Below are positions 50,991 through 58,601 of a stretch of 64,000 nucleotides of DNA, piece by piece; positions within the stretch are counted from its first letter, which is position 1, and every line of letters begins with the position of its first letter. This stretch comes from Longimicrobium sp. (lineage in GTDB: Bacteria; Gemmatimonadota; Gemmatimonadetes; Longimicrobiales; Longimicrobiaceae). The translations under genes were made by a program, and so were the position numbers. Where the stretch lies: the NCBI GenBank assembly GCA_036387335.1, contig DASVTZ010000157.1:18000-81999 (forward strand), given 5' to 3'. Below the pieces are notes generated by a model. It was not told where the DNA came from, did not search any database, and saw only the letters and a list, made by a program, of their open reading frames with translations.

Positions 50991-52333
50991 CGCGGAGCGA
51001 GGGTGCTCGGCGTCATGACGCGGGTGAAGATCATTCCGTCGAACACGGCGGTCCAGTCGCCGCGGAGGTCGGAGTAGCCGAACGGGCGCGAGTACGTGTC
51101 GGTGAGCCAGTCGCCGCCCGCGGCCCGCTGGCGGAAGTCGATGAAGGCGTAGTCGAACGGGGTGGCCGCGAAGTGGGTCTCCAGCGACTCCAGCAGGTTG
51201 GGGCGGATGGTCTGCGGAGCGCCGCCCACCTGGCCGAAGCTCCCCCCTGCCGCCGTGAAGCCGATGGAGTACATCTCCACGCCGGGCGCGCGGTACACCT
51301 GGTCCCCCATGTGCACCGTCCAGCCGCTCGCAAAGGGCCGCACCCCCTCGCTCGTCCTGAGGGGCGCCAGGTTGCGCGCGGTGTGCGCGCTGGCGGCCCA
51401 CACGATGATCTTGCGCCCCGGATAGTAGTTGTTGGCGAGCCACACCAGGTTGGCCCCCATTTGCGCGTCGCGTGGGTTGTTGTCCTCGGAGGTGGGTGGA
51501 GTGTTGGCGGCCCACCTCATCCGCGCATACGATTCGATGCTGGACAGCGCCTGCATCCAGAAGAGCGCCTCGCGGTCGCGCTCGCTGCGCGCGAAGGCGT
51601 CGAGCCGCAGCGCGCCCAGGATGCGGAGGAGGCGTGCCTGATCGGCGAGCGAGGGCTTCGGCTGAGAGCCCGTGACGGCGAGATCCGTGAGGGTGGCGGC
51701 GGCGGCGGGCCACTCCGGGTCGTCGGCCACGGGCGAGCCGATGCCGCGCGCGAACGCCAGCACGTGCGCCGAAAGCGAGTCGTCGGCGATGGTGCCGGTG
51801 AGCTGGTTGTCGAAGCCGGCCATTTCCAGCGGGCGGGCCGTGCCCAGGGTCCGCGAGACGTAGTCCAGCGTGGGGAGCACCTGCTCGCTCCGCGTCCAGA
51901 TCCCAAAGATCCCGCGCCGGCTCGCCGCCAGCACGTCCTCGCCGGCGCGGATGTGGTCCCACACCTCGTGCACGTCGTAGATCCCGCTTTCCCACGCCAG
52001 CACGTCGAAGCCCATCTCCTGGTGCAGAAAGGCGATCAGGCGCGCCTTGGCCAGGAACGTGGTGCCGTCGCCATGCGACTGCTCGCCCAGCATCACCATC
52101 CGCGCGCCGCCGATGGCCGCGCGCAGCGGCTCCAGGTCGCGGAAGTCGTTGCCGATGGCGAGCGTGGCGATGGGGTGCGCGTTCGCGGCCAGCCACTGTG
52201 CCTCTGGAGACAACGTGGGCGGCGGCGGTGACGGAGGCGGAGTGGTCGTCGCCGTGCTCGATCCATCGCACGCCGCGAGTACGAGCGCGCAGAGGGCGAG
52301 GCGAGTACGCGCGGGGAGTGAGGAAAGGAGCAT
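50987..52333 (-). CDS. Erythromycin esterase-like lipoprotein
   Basis: 448 residues from ATG at 52333. The N-terminus ALCALVLAACDGS is a lipobox, followed by a Thr/Pro linker. ARMVMLGEQSHGDGTTFLAKARLIAFLHQEMGFDVLAWESG is the diagnostic segment of erythromycin-esterase-like (EreA/Bcr136 type) proteins, including the Glu and His (GEQSHG) of the active site. FASNTRNLAP-like KIIVWAASAHTARNL and DFR near the C-terminus also fit. Such proteins are frequently not macrolide esterases; the true substrate is unknown. The stop codon lies inside repeat M3. Confidence 0.88.
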   Translation of the reverse strand: MLLSSLPARTRLALCALVLAACDGSSTATTTPPPSPPPPTLSPEAQWLAANAHPIATLAIGNDFRDLEPLRAAIGGARMVMLGEQSHGDGTTFLAKARLIAFLHQEMGFDVLAWESGIYDVHEVWDHIRAGEDVLAASRRGIFGIWTRSEQVLPTLDYVSRTLGTARPLEMAGFDNQLTGTIADDSLSAHVLAFARGIGSPVADDPEWPAAAATLTDLAVTGSQPKPSLADQARLLRILGALRLDAFARSERDREALFWMQALSSIESYARMRWAANTPPTSEDNNPRDAQMGANLVWLANNYYPGRKIIVWAASAHTARNLAPLRTSEGVRPFASGWTVHMGDQVYRAPGVEMYSIGFTAAGGSFGQVGGAPQTIRPNLLESLETHFAATPFDYAFIDFRQRAAGGDWLTDTYSRPFGYSDLRGDWTAVFDGMIFTRVMTPSTLAPR

Positions 52334-52510
52334 TGAATCACTCCGGATGCGGGGCGGTGCACCTGTGGCGAGGCATCGTGCCACACGAGTGATGCTGGCA
52401 AAGCGCAGGCCGCGCGAGCTCCCCCCGGCTCCGGTTGACAGGCGCCGCACGCCGCCGATAGCGTAGCAACCATCCCCTGGAACGCGCCCGACCCCACAGC
52501 TGAGATCTCC

Positions 52511-54133
52511 ATGCGTCTGCACCGCCTGATCGGCTCCGCCCTGCTGGCCCTCGCGCTGGGGTCCACGAGCGCCGCGGCGCAGCGCGCGCCGCTGGACTCC
52601 GCGCGCATTTCCGCGCTCAAGGACGAGATCGCGCGCGAGATCGACGGGATGCACACCTTTACGCAGCAGATGGTCGACCAGGTCTTCTCGTACGGGGAGC
52701 TGGGCTTCCAGGAGAGCGAGAGCTCGCGCTACCTGGTGGGCATCCTGCGTCGCAACGGCTTCACGGTGCAGGAGGGGATCGCGGGCATCCCCACCGCGTG
52801 GATGGCGACGTGGGGCACGGGGAAGCCCGTCATCGCGCTCGGGTCGGACCTGGACGGCATTCCGCAGGCGTCGCAGAAGCCGGGCGTGGCCTACCGCGAC
52901 CCGCTGGTGGAGGGCGCGCCCGGCCACGGCGAGGGGCACAACTCGGGGCTCCCGGTGGTCATCACCGCCGCCATCGCCACCAAGAAGGTGATGCAGCGCG
53001 AGGGGATCGGCGGCACCATCCGCATCTGGCCGGGGGTGGCGGAGGAGCTGGTGGCGGCCAAGGCGTGGTTCGTACGCGCCGGCTTCTTTCGCGACGTGGA
53101 CGTCACCATCTTCACCCACGTGGGGAGCAACCTGAACGTGTCGTACGGCCCGTCGGACGGCACGGGGCTGGTGAGCGTCCTCTACCGCTTCCAGGGCGAG
53201 ACCGCGCACTCCGCCGGCGCGCCGTGGCGGGGGCGCAGCGCGCTGGACGCGGTGGAGCTGATGAACGCGGGGTGGAACTACCGGCGCGAGCACCTTCGGC
53301 TGCAGCACCGCTCGCACTACGTGATCCCCGAAGGCGGCGACCAGCCCAACGTGGTGCCGCGCTCGGCCGCCGTCTGGTACTACTTCCGCGAGGTGGAGTA
53401 CCCGCGCATCCGCGAGCTGTGGGAGATCGGCAACCAGATCGCGCGCGGCGCCACGCTGATGACGGGCACCACGCTGGACACCATGCAGGTGCTGGGAGCC
53501 GCCTGGCCGCGGCACTTCAACCGCCCCGTGGCGATGGCGATGTACGACAACATCCGCCGCGTGGGCCTTCCGCGCTGGGACGAGGCCGACCAGACGCTCG
53601 CCCGCGCCGTGCAAAAGGAGTTGGGCAACGAGAATACGCCCGGCCTCGACACCGCGCTCGCCAAGATCGACAGCGGCGTGCCGCCCGAGCAGAACCGCGG
53701 CGGCGGATCGGACGACATCGGCGACATTTCGTGGGTCGTGCCCACCATCACGCTGCGCTACCCGAGCAACATCCCCAACCTGCCGGGGCATAACTGGTCG
53801 AGCGCGATCGCCATGGCCACGCCCATCGCGCACAAGGGCGCCACCGCCGGCGCGAAGGCTACGGCGATGACGCTGCTGGACCTGTTCACCAAGCCCGCCC
53901 TGGTGGACAGCGCGTGGAGCTACTTCCGCAACGTGCAGACAAAGGACGTGAAGTACGAGCCGCTGATCCGCCCCGGCGACCAGCCGCCCGTGTACATGAA
54001 TGCGCAGGTGATGCAGCGCTACCGTCCCGACATGCGGCGGTTCTACTACGATCCCACGCGCTACCGCACCTACCTGGAGCAGCTCGGCATCAAGTACCCG
54101 ACTGTCCGCGCCCCCGAAGCGCCGAAGCCCTGA
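52511..54133 (+). CDS. Secreted M20 amidohydrolase (AbgB-like)
   Basis: 540 residues. The signal peptide ends GSTSAAAQ. VIALGSDLDGIPQ and GHGEGHNSGLPVVITAA carry metal ligands of the M20 peptidase/amidohydrolase fold, WPGVAEELVAAKAWF the catalytic Glu pair, and GETAHSAGAPWRGRSALDAVELM the dimerisation-domain signature. Overall closest to the aminobenzoyl-glutamate hydrolase subunit B type (AbgB), though exported here. It is divergent from the esterase gene with 177 bases between starts. Substrate unknown; an N-acyl amino acid is plausible. Its product p-aminobenzoate need not link to the anthranilate locus. Confidence 0.9.
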   Translation: MRLHRLIGSALLALALGSTSAAAQRAPLDSARISALKDEIAREIDGMHTFTQQMVDQVFSYGELGFQESESSRYLVGILRRNGFTVQEGIAGIPTAWMATWGTGKPVIALGSDLDGIPQASQKPGVAYRDPLVEGAPGHGEGHNSGLPVVITAAIATKKVMQREGIGGTIRIWPGVAEELVAAKAWFVRAGFFRDVDVTIFTHVGSNLNVSYGPSDGTGLVSVLYRFQGETAHSAGAPWRGRSALDAVELMNAGWNYRREHLRLQHRSHYVIPEGGDQPNVVPRSAAVWYYFREVEYPRIRELWEIGNQIARGATLMTGTTLDTMQVLGAAWPRHFNRPVAMAMYDNIRRVGLPRWDEADQTLARAVQKELGNENTPGLDTALAKIDSGVPPEQNRGGGSDDIGDISWVVPTITLRYPSNIPNLPGHNWSSAIAMATPIAHKGATAGAKATAMTLLDLFTKPALVDSAWSYFRNVQTKDVKYEPLIRPGDQPPVYMNAQVMQRYRPDMRRFYYDPTRYRTYLEQLGIKYPTVRAPEAPKP

Positions 54134-54141
54134 ACGGCGGG

Positions 54142-54238
54142 TCTCACGCGGAGACGCGGAGGCGCAGAGAGCACCGCAACTGCATGGCTCACACAGAGAC
54201 ACAGAGGCACAGAGAGGAGCATCTCTCTGTGCCTCTGG
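54142..54238. repeat. M7 half plus truncated M8 next to the toxin-antitoxin module
   Basis: CTCACGCGGAGACGCGGAGG at 54143-54162, then an M8 hairpin: CAGAGGCACAGAGAG (54202-54216) and its perfect complement (54223-54237). The usual outer right arm (GTCTCTGTGTGAG) is missing: the repeat stops exactly at the antitoxin stop codon at 54241-54239. Confidence 0.85.
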
Positions 54239-54568
54239 TCATGCGGCGGGGTCCACCACCCGGACGCGCGCCGTCTCGTCCTGCTTGGGAGTGAAGCGTA
54301 GCTCGACGTCCATCCCCAGGCGCGTCAGGAGGCGGAGGAGGGTGTCGATGGAGAAACGGTCGAGCCTGCCGCGGCGCAGGTCCGAGATGCGCGGCTGCGT
54401 GGTGCGAAGCAGACGTGCGGCGTCCGCTTGGGTCAGTCCGCGCTCCTCGACACGACGGACGATCGCGATTGCGAGGTCCGCCTTCGCCAGCTGTTCGTCG
54501 GCGTTAGCGAGCCCCAGATCCGCGAAAACGTTCGCGCTGCCCTCAATAATGCGGATGTCGTCGCTCAT
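54239..54568 (-). CDS. higA: HigA-type antitoxin, XRE/HTH_37 family
   Basis: 109 residues. RGLTQADAARLLRTTQPRISDLRRGRLDRFSIDTLLRLLTRLGMDVELRF is the XRE helix-turn-helix of the HTH_37 group, nearly always an antitoxin paired with a Gp49/HigB toxin. The toxin gene lies 36 bases upstream on the same strand, giving the toxin-first order of HigBA loci. The protein should bind both toxin and the operon promoter. Its stop codon coincides with the truncated end of an M8 repeat. Confidence 0.9.
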   Translation of the reverse strand: MSDDIRIIEGSANVFADLGLANADEQLAKADLAIAIVRRVEERGLTQADAARLLRTTQPRISDLRRGRLDRFSIDTLLRLLTRLGMDVELRFTPKQDETARVRVVDPAA

Positions 54569-54604
54569 CGTTCCCTCGCTCTGCCTGCGATTCAGGTTCT
54601 GCGC

Positions 54605-54985
54605 TTATCTGCCTTCGTGCATCCGCCGGGCGGCTTCGAGCCGTGCACGGACCAGATCCATCTCGTGCTTCGGGGTGCCGATGCCATGCTTGCTCTTCTT
54701 CTGGAAGACGTGCAGGACGTACACTGCGCTCCCAAACCTTACCGTGTAGATGGCCCGGTAGGTGTCGCCCGCATGGTCCTCTACCACCTCCAGCACGCCT
54801 GCTCCGTGGAATCCGTGGAGCGGCTTGGCATCCGGGTGCTTCCCGCCGTCCTGCGCGGTTCGGAGCGCGAATCCAAAGGCGCGCTTCACCAGTGTCGGTA
54901 GGGCACTAAGATCTTCCAGCGATGATCCCACCCAGCGGATCGGCTTCGGCGGCCGCTTCGGAAAGGAATATATACGTACTGGCAT
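54605..54985 (-). CDS. higB: HigB-type toxin (phage Gp49-like, RelE superfamily)
   Basis: 126 residues from ATG at 54985. KPIRWVGSSLEDLSALPTLVKRAFGFALRTAQDGGKHPDAKPLHGF, then GVLEVVEDHAGDTYRAIYTVRFGSAVYVLHVFQKKSKHGIGTPKHEMDL is the Gp49/HigB signature of ribosome-dependent mRNA endonucleases. An upstream GTG at 55051 would add 22 residues beyond the family's normal start. The upstream region 54986-55100 is relatively AT-rich (GGAATATATACG lies inside the 5' end), consistent with an acquired module. Transcribed toward higA. Confidence 0.9.
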   Translation of the reverse strand: MPVRIYSFPKRPPKPIRWVGSSLEDLSALPTLVKRAFGFALRTAQDGGKHPDAKPLHGFHGAGVLEVVEDHAGDTYRAIYTVRFGSAVYVLHVFQKKSKHGIGTPKHEMDLVRARLEAARRMHEGR

Positions 54986-55151
54986 TTGCCACAAGGTAGC
55001 AACGCTTTCGTAGGTAACCTCACGGGTTTCCAGAAGATAACCTCTCCACACTCCGCCTCAGGATTTTGCAGGTGAAAGCGGTCACGCGTACGGCAGACCT
55101 GTTTGGCGGGAGACACAAGAGGCTCTCCATGAATGTCCTTGAACAGTGAAA

Positions 55152-55181
55152 GGCCCCGCACCCGACTCCGGGTGCAGGGCC
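55152..55181 (-). terminator. Terminator of the alcohol dehydrogenase operon
   Basis: On the minus strand GGCCCTGCACCCG pairs with CGGGTGCGGGGCC (one mismatch), loop GAGT, followed by TTTCAC. It lies 23 bases past the stop at 55204 and insulates the operon from higBA. Confidence 0.85.
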
Positions 55182-55203
55182 TTCGTCACGATGCGCGCGG
55201 GGG

Positions 55204-55779
55204 TCAGCGGTCGCGGCCGCCTGTGAGGGCGCGGACGCCCGCGTAGGCCAGGCCGCCGGCGATCACCCAGGGGGCGGCCACGATGAGCGGGTCCATCCAC
55301 GTGTGCTTCAGGTCCGCGCGGCCCTGGCCGATGCGGGAGCGGATGGGGTGCGCCTTGAGCTCGCCCAACACACCGGTCTCGGTGATCGGGTTGTCCGGAT
55401 GGCCGGTGAGGAGCGAGCCCAGGTTGCTCTCCAGCGCATCGACCCGGTCGGCGGCCATCAGGATGAGCCAGTGCGCGGCCGTGGCCTCGCTGTACGAGGC
55501 GTACGCCCACTTCCGCATGATCCCCGAAAGGCCCTTCGGCGGGCACGATGTGCCGAAGACCGGGGTCAGCATGTTGTGCTCGATCGACCTCTCGCGCGGC
55601 CACTTCTCCTCCTGCCGCTCCGGGAAGTGCCAGTGCGCCCCGTTCAGCGTGGGGTCGAACCGCTCCTGCGGGTGCGAGGGGCGGTCCGCCGGGTCCAGGT
55701 CCACGCCCCAGCCAGGGATCCGCCGGCGCAGTTCCTCCACCGGGATGGGGAGGGGCGGCTTTTCGTGGGTGTAAGGCAT
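55204..55779 (-). CDS. Protein of unknown function paired with the alcohol dehydrogenase
   Basis: 191 residues. A Pro-rich start (MPYTHEKPPLPIPVEELRRRIPGWGVDLDPADRPS) includes a motif-like ERFDPTLNGAHWHFPERQEEKWPRERSIEHNMLTPVFGTSCPPKGLSG region rich in His, Trp and one Cys. An amphipathic central part follows (AYASYSEATAAHWLILMAADRVDALE), and a C-terminal hydrophobic helix (DPLIVAAPWVIAGGLAYAGVRAL) could anchor it in the membrane. It lies 13 bases downstream of the dehydrogenase gene, so it is co-transcribed. I do not recognise a family. The first half of the sequence resembles neither enzyme nor transporter motifs known to me. Confidence 0.8.
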   Translation of the reverse strand: MPYTHEKPPLPIPVEELRRRIPGWGVDLDPADRPSHPQERFDPTLNGAHWHFPERQEEKWPRERSIEHNMLTPVFGTSCPPKGLSGIMRKWAYASYSEATAAHWLILMAADRVDALESNLGSLLTGHPDNPITETGVLGELKAHPIRSRIGQGRADLKHTWMDPLIVAAPWVIAGGLAYAGVRALTGGRDR

Positions 55780-55792
55780 CGTTCGCTCTCCC

Positions 55793-56941
55793 TCAGTGGG
55801 CGTTGGGGACGACGACCGGCTTGATGCAGCCGTCCAGCTTCGAGGAGAAGATGTGGTACCCCTCCGCGATGTGCTCCAGCGGGATGCGGTGGGTCACCAG
55901 CTCGCTCGGCTTCAGGTAGCCGTTCTTCACGTGCTCGAAGAGGCGCGGCCACTGGCGCTTCACCGGGCACTGGTTCATGCGCAGCGTGAGCCCCTTGTTG
56001 AAGGCGTCGCCGAACTTGATGGCGCTGAACATCGGGCCGTACACGCCCACGACGGAGATGGTGCCGCCCTTGCGCACCGAGTCGATCGCCCAGTTCAGCG
56101 CCACGGGCGAGCCCCCCTGCAGCTTGAGCTTGACGGAGGTCACGTGCTGGAAGAAGGCGCCGTCCGCCTCGGCGCCCACCGCGTCGATGCACACGTCGGC
56201 GCCCAGCCCGCCGGTGATCTTCTTCATGTGCACGATCAGGTCGTCGTGCTCCGTGAAGTTGATCGTCTCCGCGTGGGCGAAGCTGCGCGCCTTCTCCAGC
56301 CGGTACTCGATGTGGTCGATGACGATGACGCGCCCCGCGCCCATCAGCCACGCGCTCTTGGCCGCGTAGAGCCCCACCGGCCCCGCCCCGAACACCGCCA
56401 CCACGTCGCCCTCGCGGATCTCGCCGAGCTGCGCCCCGAAGTACCCCGTGGGGCAGGCGTCGGTGAGCATGACGGCGTCCTCGTCGTCCATCCACTCGGG
56501 GATGATGGTGGGGCCCACGTCGGCGAAGGGGACGCGCACGAACTCCGCCTGGCCGCCATCGTAGCCGCCGGTGGTGTGCGAGTAGCCGTAGATGGCGCCC
56601 GCCGCCGTGGCGTTGGCGTTGGCGTTGTGGCAGTTGCCCTGCAGCCCGCGCGCGCAGAAGAAGCACGAGCCGCAGAAGATGTTGAAGGGCACCATCACCC
56701 GGTCGCCCGGCTTCAGGTTCTGCACCGATGAGCCCACCTTCTCCACCACGCCGATGAACTCGTGCCCGAACGTCGTCCCCACGCGGGTGTCGGGCACCAG
56801 CCCGTGGTACAGGTGAAGGTCCGATCCGCAGATCGCCCCCATGGTGACGCGCACGATGGCGTCGTTGGGGTGCTCGATGGGCGGGATGTCCTTCTCCTCC
56901 ACCCGGATCCGGTACGGGCCGCGGTAAACCATCGCGCGCAT
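55793..56941 (-). CDS. Zinc-dependent alcohol dehydrogenase (formaldehyde dehydrogenase-like)
   Basis: 382 residues. Catalytic zinc site: C38 in AICGSDLHLYHG, H in TFGHEFIG with the neighbouring Glu, and a Cys/Asp in DACPTGYFG. The structural zinc loop is CGSCFFCARGLQGNCH. NAD-binding AVFGAGPVGLYAAKSAWLMGAGRVIVIDH. The long NCHNANANATAAGAIYGYSHTTGGYDGGQAEFVRVP segment and the VGAEADG region match the glutathione-independent formaldehyde dehydrogenase-like branch of medium-chain dehydrogenases. It could oxidise aldehydes or alcohols under stress. First gene of a two-gene operon; divergent from the Gly/Ser-rich protein. Confidence 0.92.
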   Translation of the reverse strand: MRAMVYRGPYRIRVEEKDIPPIEHPNDAIVRVTMGAICGSDLHLYHGLVPDTRVGTTFGHEFIGVVEKVGSSVQNLKPGDRVMVPFNIFCGSCFFCARGLQGNCHNANANATAAGAIYGYSHTTGGYDGGQAEFVRVPFADVGPTIIPEWMDDEDAVMLTDACPTGYFGAQLGEIREGDVVAVFGAGPVGLYAAKSAWLMGAGRVIVIDHIEYRLEKARSFAHAETINFTEHDDLIVHMKKITGGLGADVCIDAVGAEADGAFFQHVTSVKLKLQGGSPVALNWAIDSVRKGGTISVVGVYGPMFSAIKFGDAFNKGLTLRMNQCPVKRQWPRLFEHVKNGYLKPSELVTHRIPLEHIAEGYHIFSSKLDGCIKPVVVPNAH

Positions 56942-57052
56942 GCGTGAGCTCCTTGTTCTGTGAGGTCGCCGGCCACCCGCGCGGGTGACGGGGGCGGTCC
57001 CGTTCGCATCAGGCGTGCCGGGAGGTTTTCAGTGCGGAGCACGCCGGTTCCG

Positions 57053-57084
57053 TATTGCACAAGCTTTGTAATAAGTTATTGCAC
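57053..57084. promoter_or_regulatory. AT-rich island with direct repeat, divergent promoter region
   Basis: TATTGCAC at 57053-57060 is repeated at 57077-57084 around AAGCTTTGTAATAAGT. It is the most AT-rich short segment in this part of the window and lies between the dehydrogenase operon and the Gly/Ser-rich gene, where both promoters must be. Assigning -35/-10 boxes is ambiguous. Confidence 0.5.
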
Positions 57085-57170
57085 CCGGCCTGCTTCTTGC
57101 CCCTCCACGGCGCCCCGGGTGGGTGGAAGTCGCGCGATCCAAACGACTTGTGACGACGAGGAGGGGCCCG

Positions 57171-57944
57171 ATGCAGCAGAGCGGAAGCGGTGGTTCAGGG
57201 AACCAGGGCAACATGCAGAAGATCGGCGAGGGGCTGGGCGGCATGCTGGGCCAGATGGCCGACAACGCCATGTCGATGTTCGGGCCCATGCTCAACAACA
57301 TGGGCGGGTGGTGGGCCCAGGCGGGGAACGCGCAGCAGGGGGGCGGCGGCACGGTGCACGCCTCCTTCAACAGCGAGGCGGACAACCGCTGCCGCAGCCA
57401 CTTCGAGGCGCAGGGGCGCGCCCAGGCCGGCGGGCAGGCGAGCACGGGTGGCAGCGTGGGTGGCGTGACCGGCAGCATGTCCGGCGGCGGCGCGTCGGGG
57501 TCGATGCACGCCTCGGGGAGCACCGCGGGCGGCGGCGCCTCGGGCGGGATCAGCGCGCAGGGGAGCACGCAGGGCCGCGCGCGCAGCTACGAGGAAGTGC
57601 GCCCGCTCTACCAGTTCGGCCACATGGCGGGCCAGAACCCCGACTACCAGGGCCGCGCCTTCCACGAGGTCGAGGGCGAGCTGCAGAGCCACTGGGGCAC
57701 CGAGCAGTCGCAGCAGCACGGCGCGTGGCCGGACGTGCGCGGCTACGTGGAGTTTGGCTACTCCGGCCAATCCTCCGGCGGATCGTCTTCGGGCGGCGCG
57801 TCGGGAGCCACGGGCGGGATGAATGCCTCGGGAAGCACCGGCGGCGCGTCGGGCAGCGCGGGTGGTGGCGGCGGAGGCTTCCACGCCTCGGGCAGCATCG
57901 ACACCAGCGGCGGCACGGGCGGCACCGGCAACACCGGCCCCTGA
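57171..57944 (+). CDS. Gly/Ser-rich low-complexity protein with a stress-protein-like motif
   Basis: 257 residues from ATG at 57171, with GAGGAGGGG 7 bases upstream. There is no signal peptide. Residues about 1-60 contain MQKIGEGLGGMLGQMADNAMSMFGPMLNNMGG, a Met/Gly-rich helical piece. About 85-140 and 205-257 are Gly/Ser/Ala repeats with recurrent HASGST or NASGST units. A short conserved block, VRPLYQFGHMAGQNPDYQGRAFHEVEGELQSHW, resembles the YxxGxxxAxxxxYxGRxFxxVExxLxxxW block seen in general-stress proteins associated with YsnF/DUF2382. Probably stress-induced, possibly with the divergent dehydrogenase. Structure largely disordered by inspection. Confidence 0.82.
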   Translation: MQQSGSGGSGNQGNMQKIGEGLGGMLGQMADNAMSMFGPMLNNMGGWWAQAGNAQQGGGGTVHASFNSEADNRCRSHFEAQGRAQAGGQASTGGSVGGVTGSMSGGGASGSMHASGSTAGGGASGGISAQGSTQGRARSYEEVRPLYQFGHMAGQNPDYQGRAFHEVEGELQSHWGTEQSQQHGAWPDVRGYVEFGYSGQSSGGSSSGGASGATGGMNASGSTGGASGSAGGGGGGFHASGSIDTSGGTGGTGNTGP

Positions 57945-57962
57945 GCCGACGCGGGTGAACAA

Positions 57963-57999
57963 AACGGGGGAGCGGCCAGCCAGCCGCTCCCCCGTTCTT
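57963..57999 (+). terminator. Terminator of the Gly/Ser-rich gene
   Basis: AACGGGGGAGCGGC (57963-57976) pairs perfectly with GCCGCTCCCCCGTT (57983-57996), loop CAGCCA, followed by CTTC. Faces the convergent gene ending at 58013. Confidence 0.88.
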
Positions 58000-58012
58000 C
58001 ATCCTGCTATCC

Positions 58013-58333
58013 TCACGCCGCGTTGAGCGGATCCGTCCCGAGAGTCAGCTCGAACACGAGCCCCGGCTCCATCCGGGCCCGCACGAACTCCTCCGCCTCA
58101 GTCCAGCACCCGTGCCCCTCCCCAGCGGCCGCCGAGAAGTCCGCCGTCTCGCCGCGAGCCGGCGCGGTCCCTTCGGCGCCGGGCCGCAGCCCATCGACGC
58201 GCATGACGGGAACGCCAGCCTCGGCGGCCCTGTTGATCAACAGGATCGCGTCCGTGGCCGTGAGCAGCAGGTGGCCGCCGTGGTGCGGCACGGCGCGGCT
58301 CGCGAACTCACGAGCCAGGATCTCCGCTTCCAT
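58013..58333 (-). CDS. Small protein of unknown function
   Basis: 106 residues if started at ATG 58333; upstream in-frame sequence runs into repeat M6 and is unlikely to be coding. Visible features: REFASRAVPHHGGHLLLTATDAILLINRAAEAGVPVMRVDGL, an alternating hydrophobic pattern suggesting a small alpha/beta fold, and CWTEAEEFVRARMEPGLVFELTLG at the end. One His-His-Gly-Gly-His cluster might bind a metal. No family recognised. Its reading frame shows normal high-GC third positions, which supports it being real. Confidence 0.6.
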   Translation of the reverse strand: MEAEILAREFASRAVPHHGGHLLLTATDAILLINRAAEAGVPVMRVDGLRPGAEGTAPARGETADFSAAAGEGHGCWTEAEEFVRARMEPGLVFELTLGTDPLNAA

Positions 58334-58419
58334 CTCCGCCTCCGAAGGGTGGGATACCGAAAAGATCTCCCGCCAACAACCGCACAAACCCCGCCCGCGC
58401 GCACCGCTCGCCACCACCC

Positions 58420-58601
58420 GAGACCGCTTCAGCGGTCTTCGCGTAGTTCCAGCCGGGGGATTCATCCCCCGGCGTTCGGCGCCGGCATTCGGCGCCCCGC
58501 CGAACCCACCGCCCGGCACCCCCCCCCGCCCCTGCCAACCTGCGAAGGCAGGTTTCCCGCGGTTGTTGCAGCGGTTTCAACCGCCGGGCCCGGCCAGCCC
58601 C
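58420..58601. repeat. Module M6 (reverse orientation) plus associated hairpins
   Basis: 58420-58470: GAGACCGCTTCAGCGGTCTT, then TTCCAGCCGGGGGATTCATC. Further on, CCTGCGAAGGCAGG (58541-58554) and GGTTTCAACCGCC are hairpin-like. It lies upstream of the 106-residue gene and directly after the UbiB-like gene stop. Confidence 0.8.

Noticed and set aside
50987..54202. 1071-codon minus-strand frame
   Set aside because: Only the final 448 residues (esterase) are real; the rest is antisense to the M20 gene.
54886..55161. 91-codon minus-strand frame over the start of higB
   Set aside because: Overlaps the well-supported HigB-like frame and lacks coding character.
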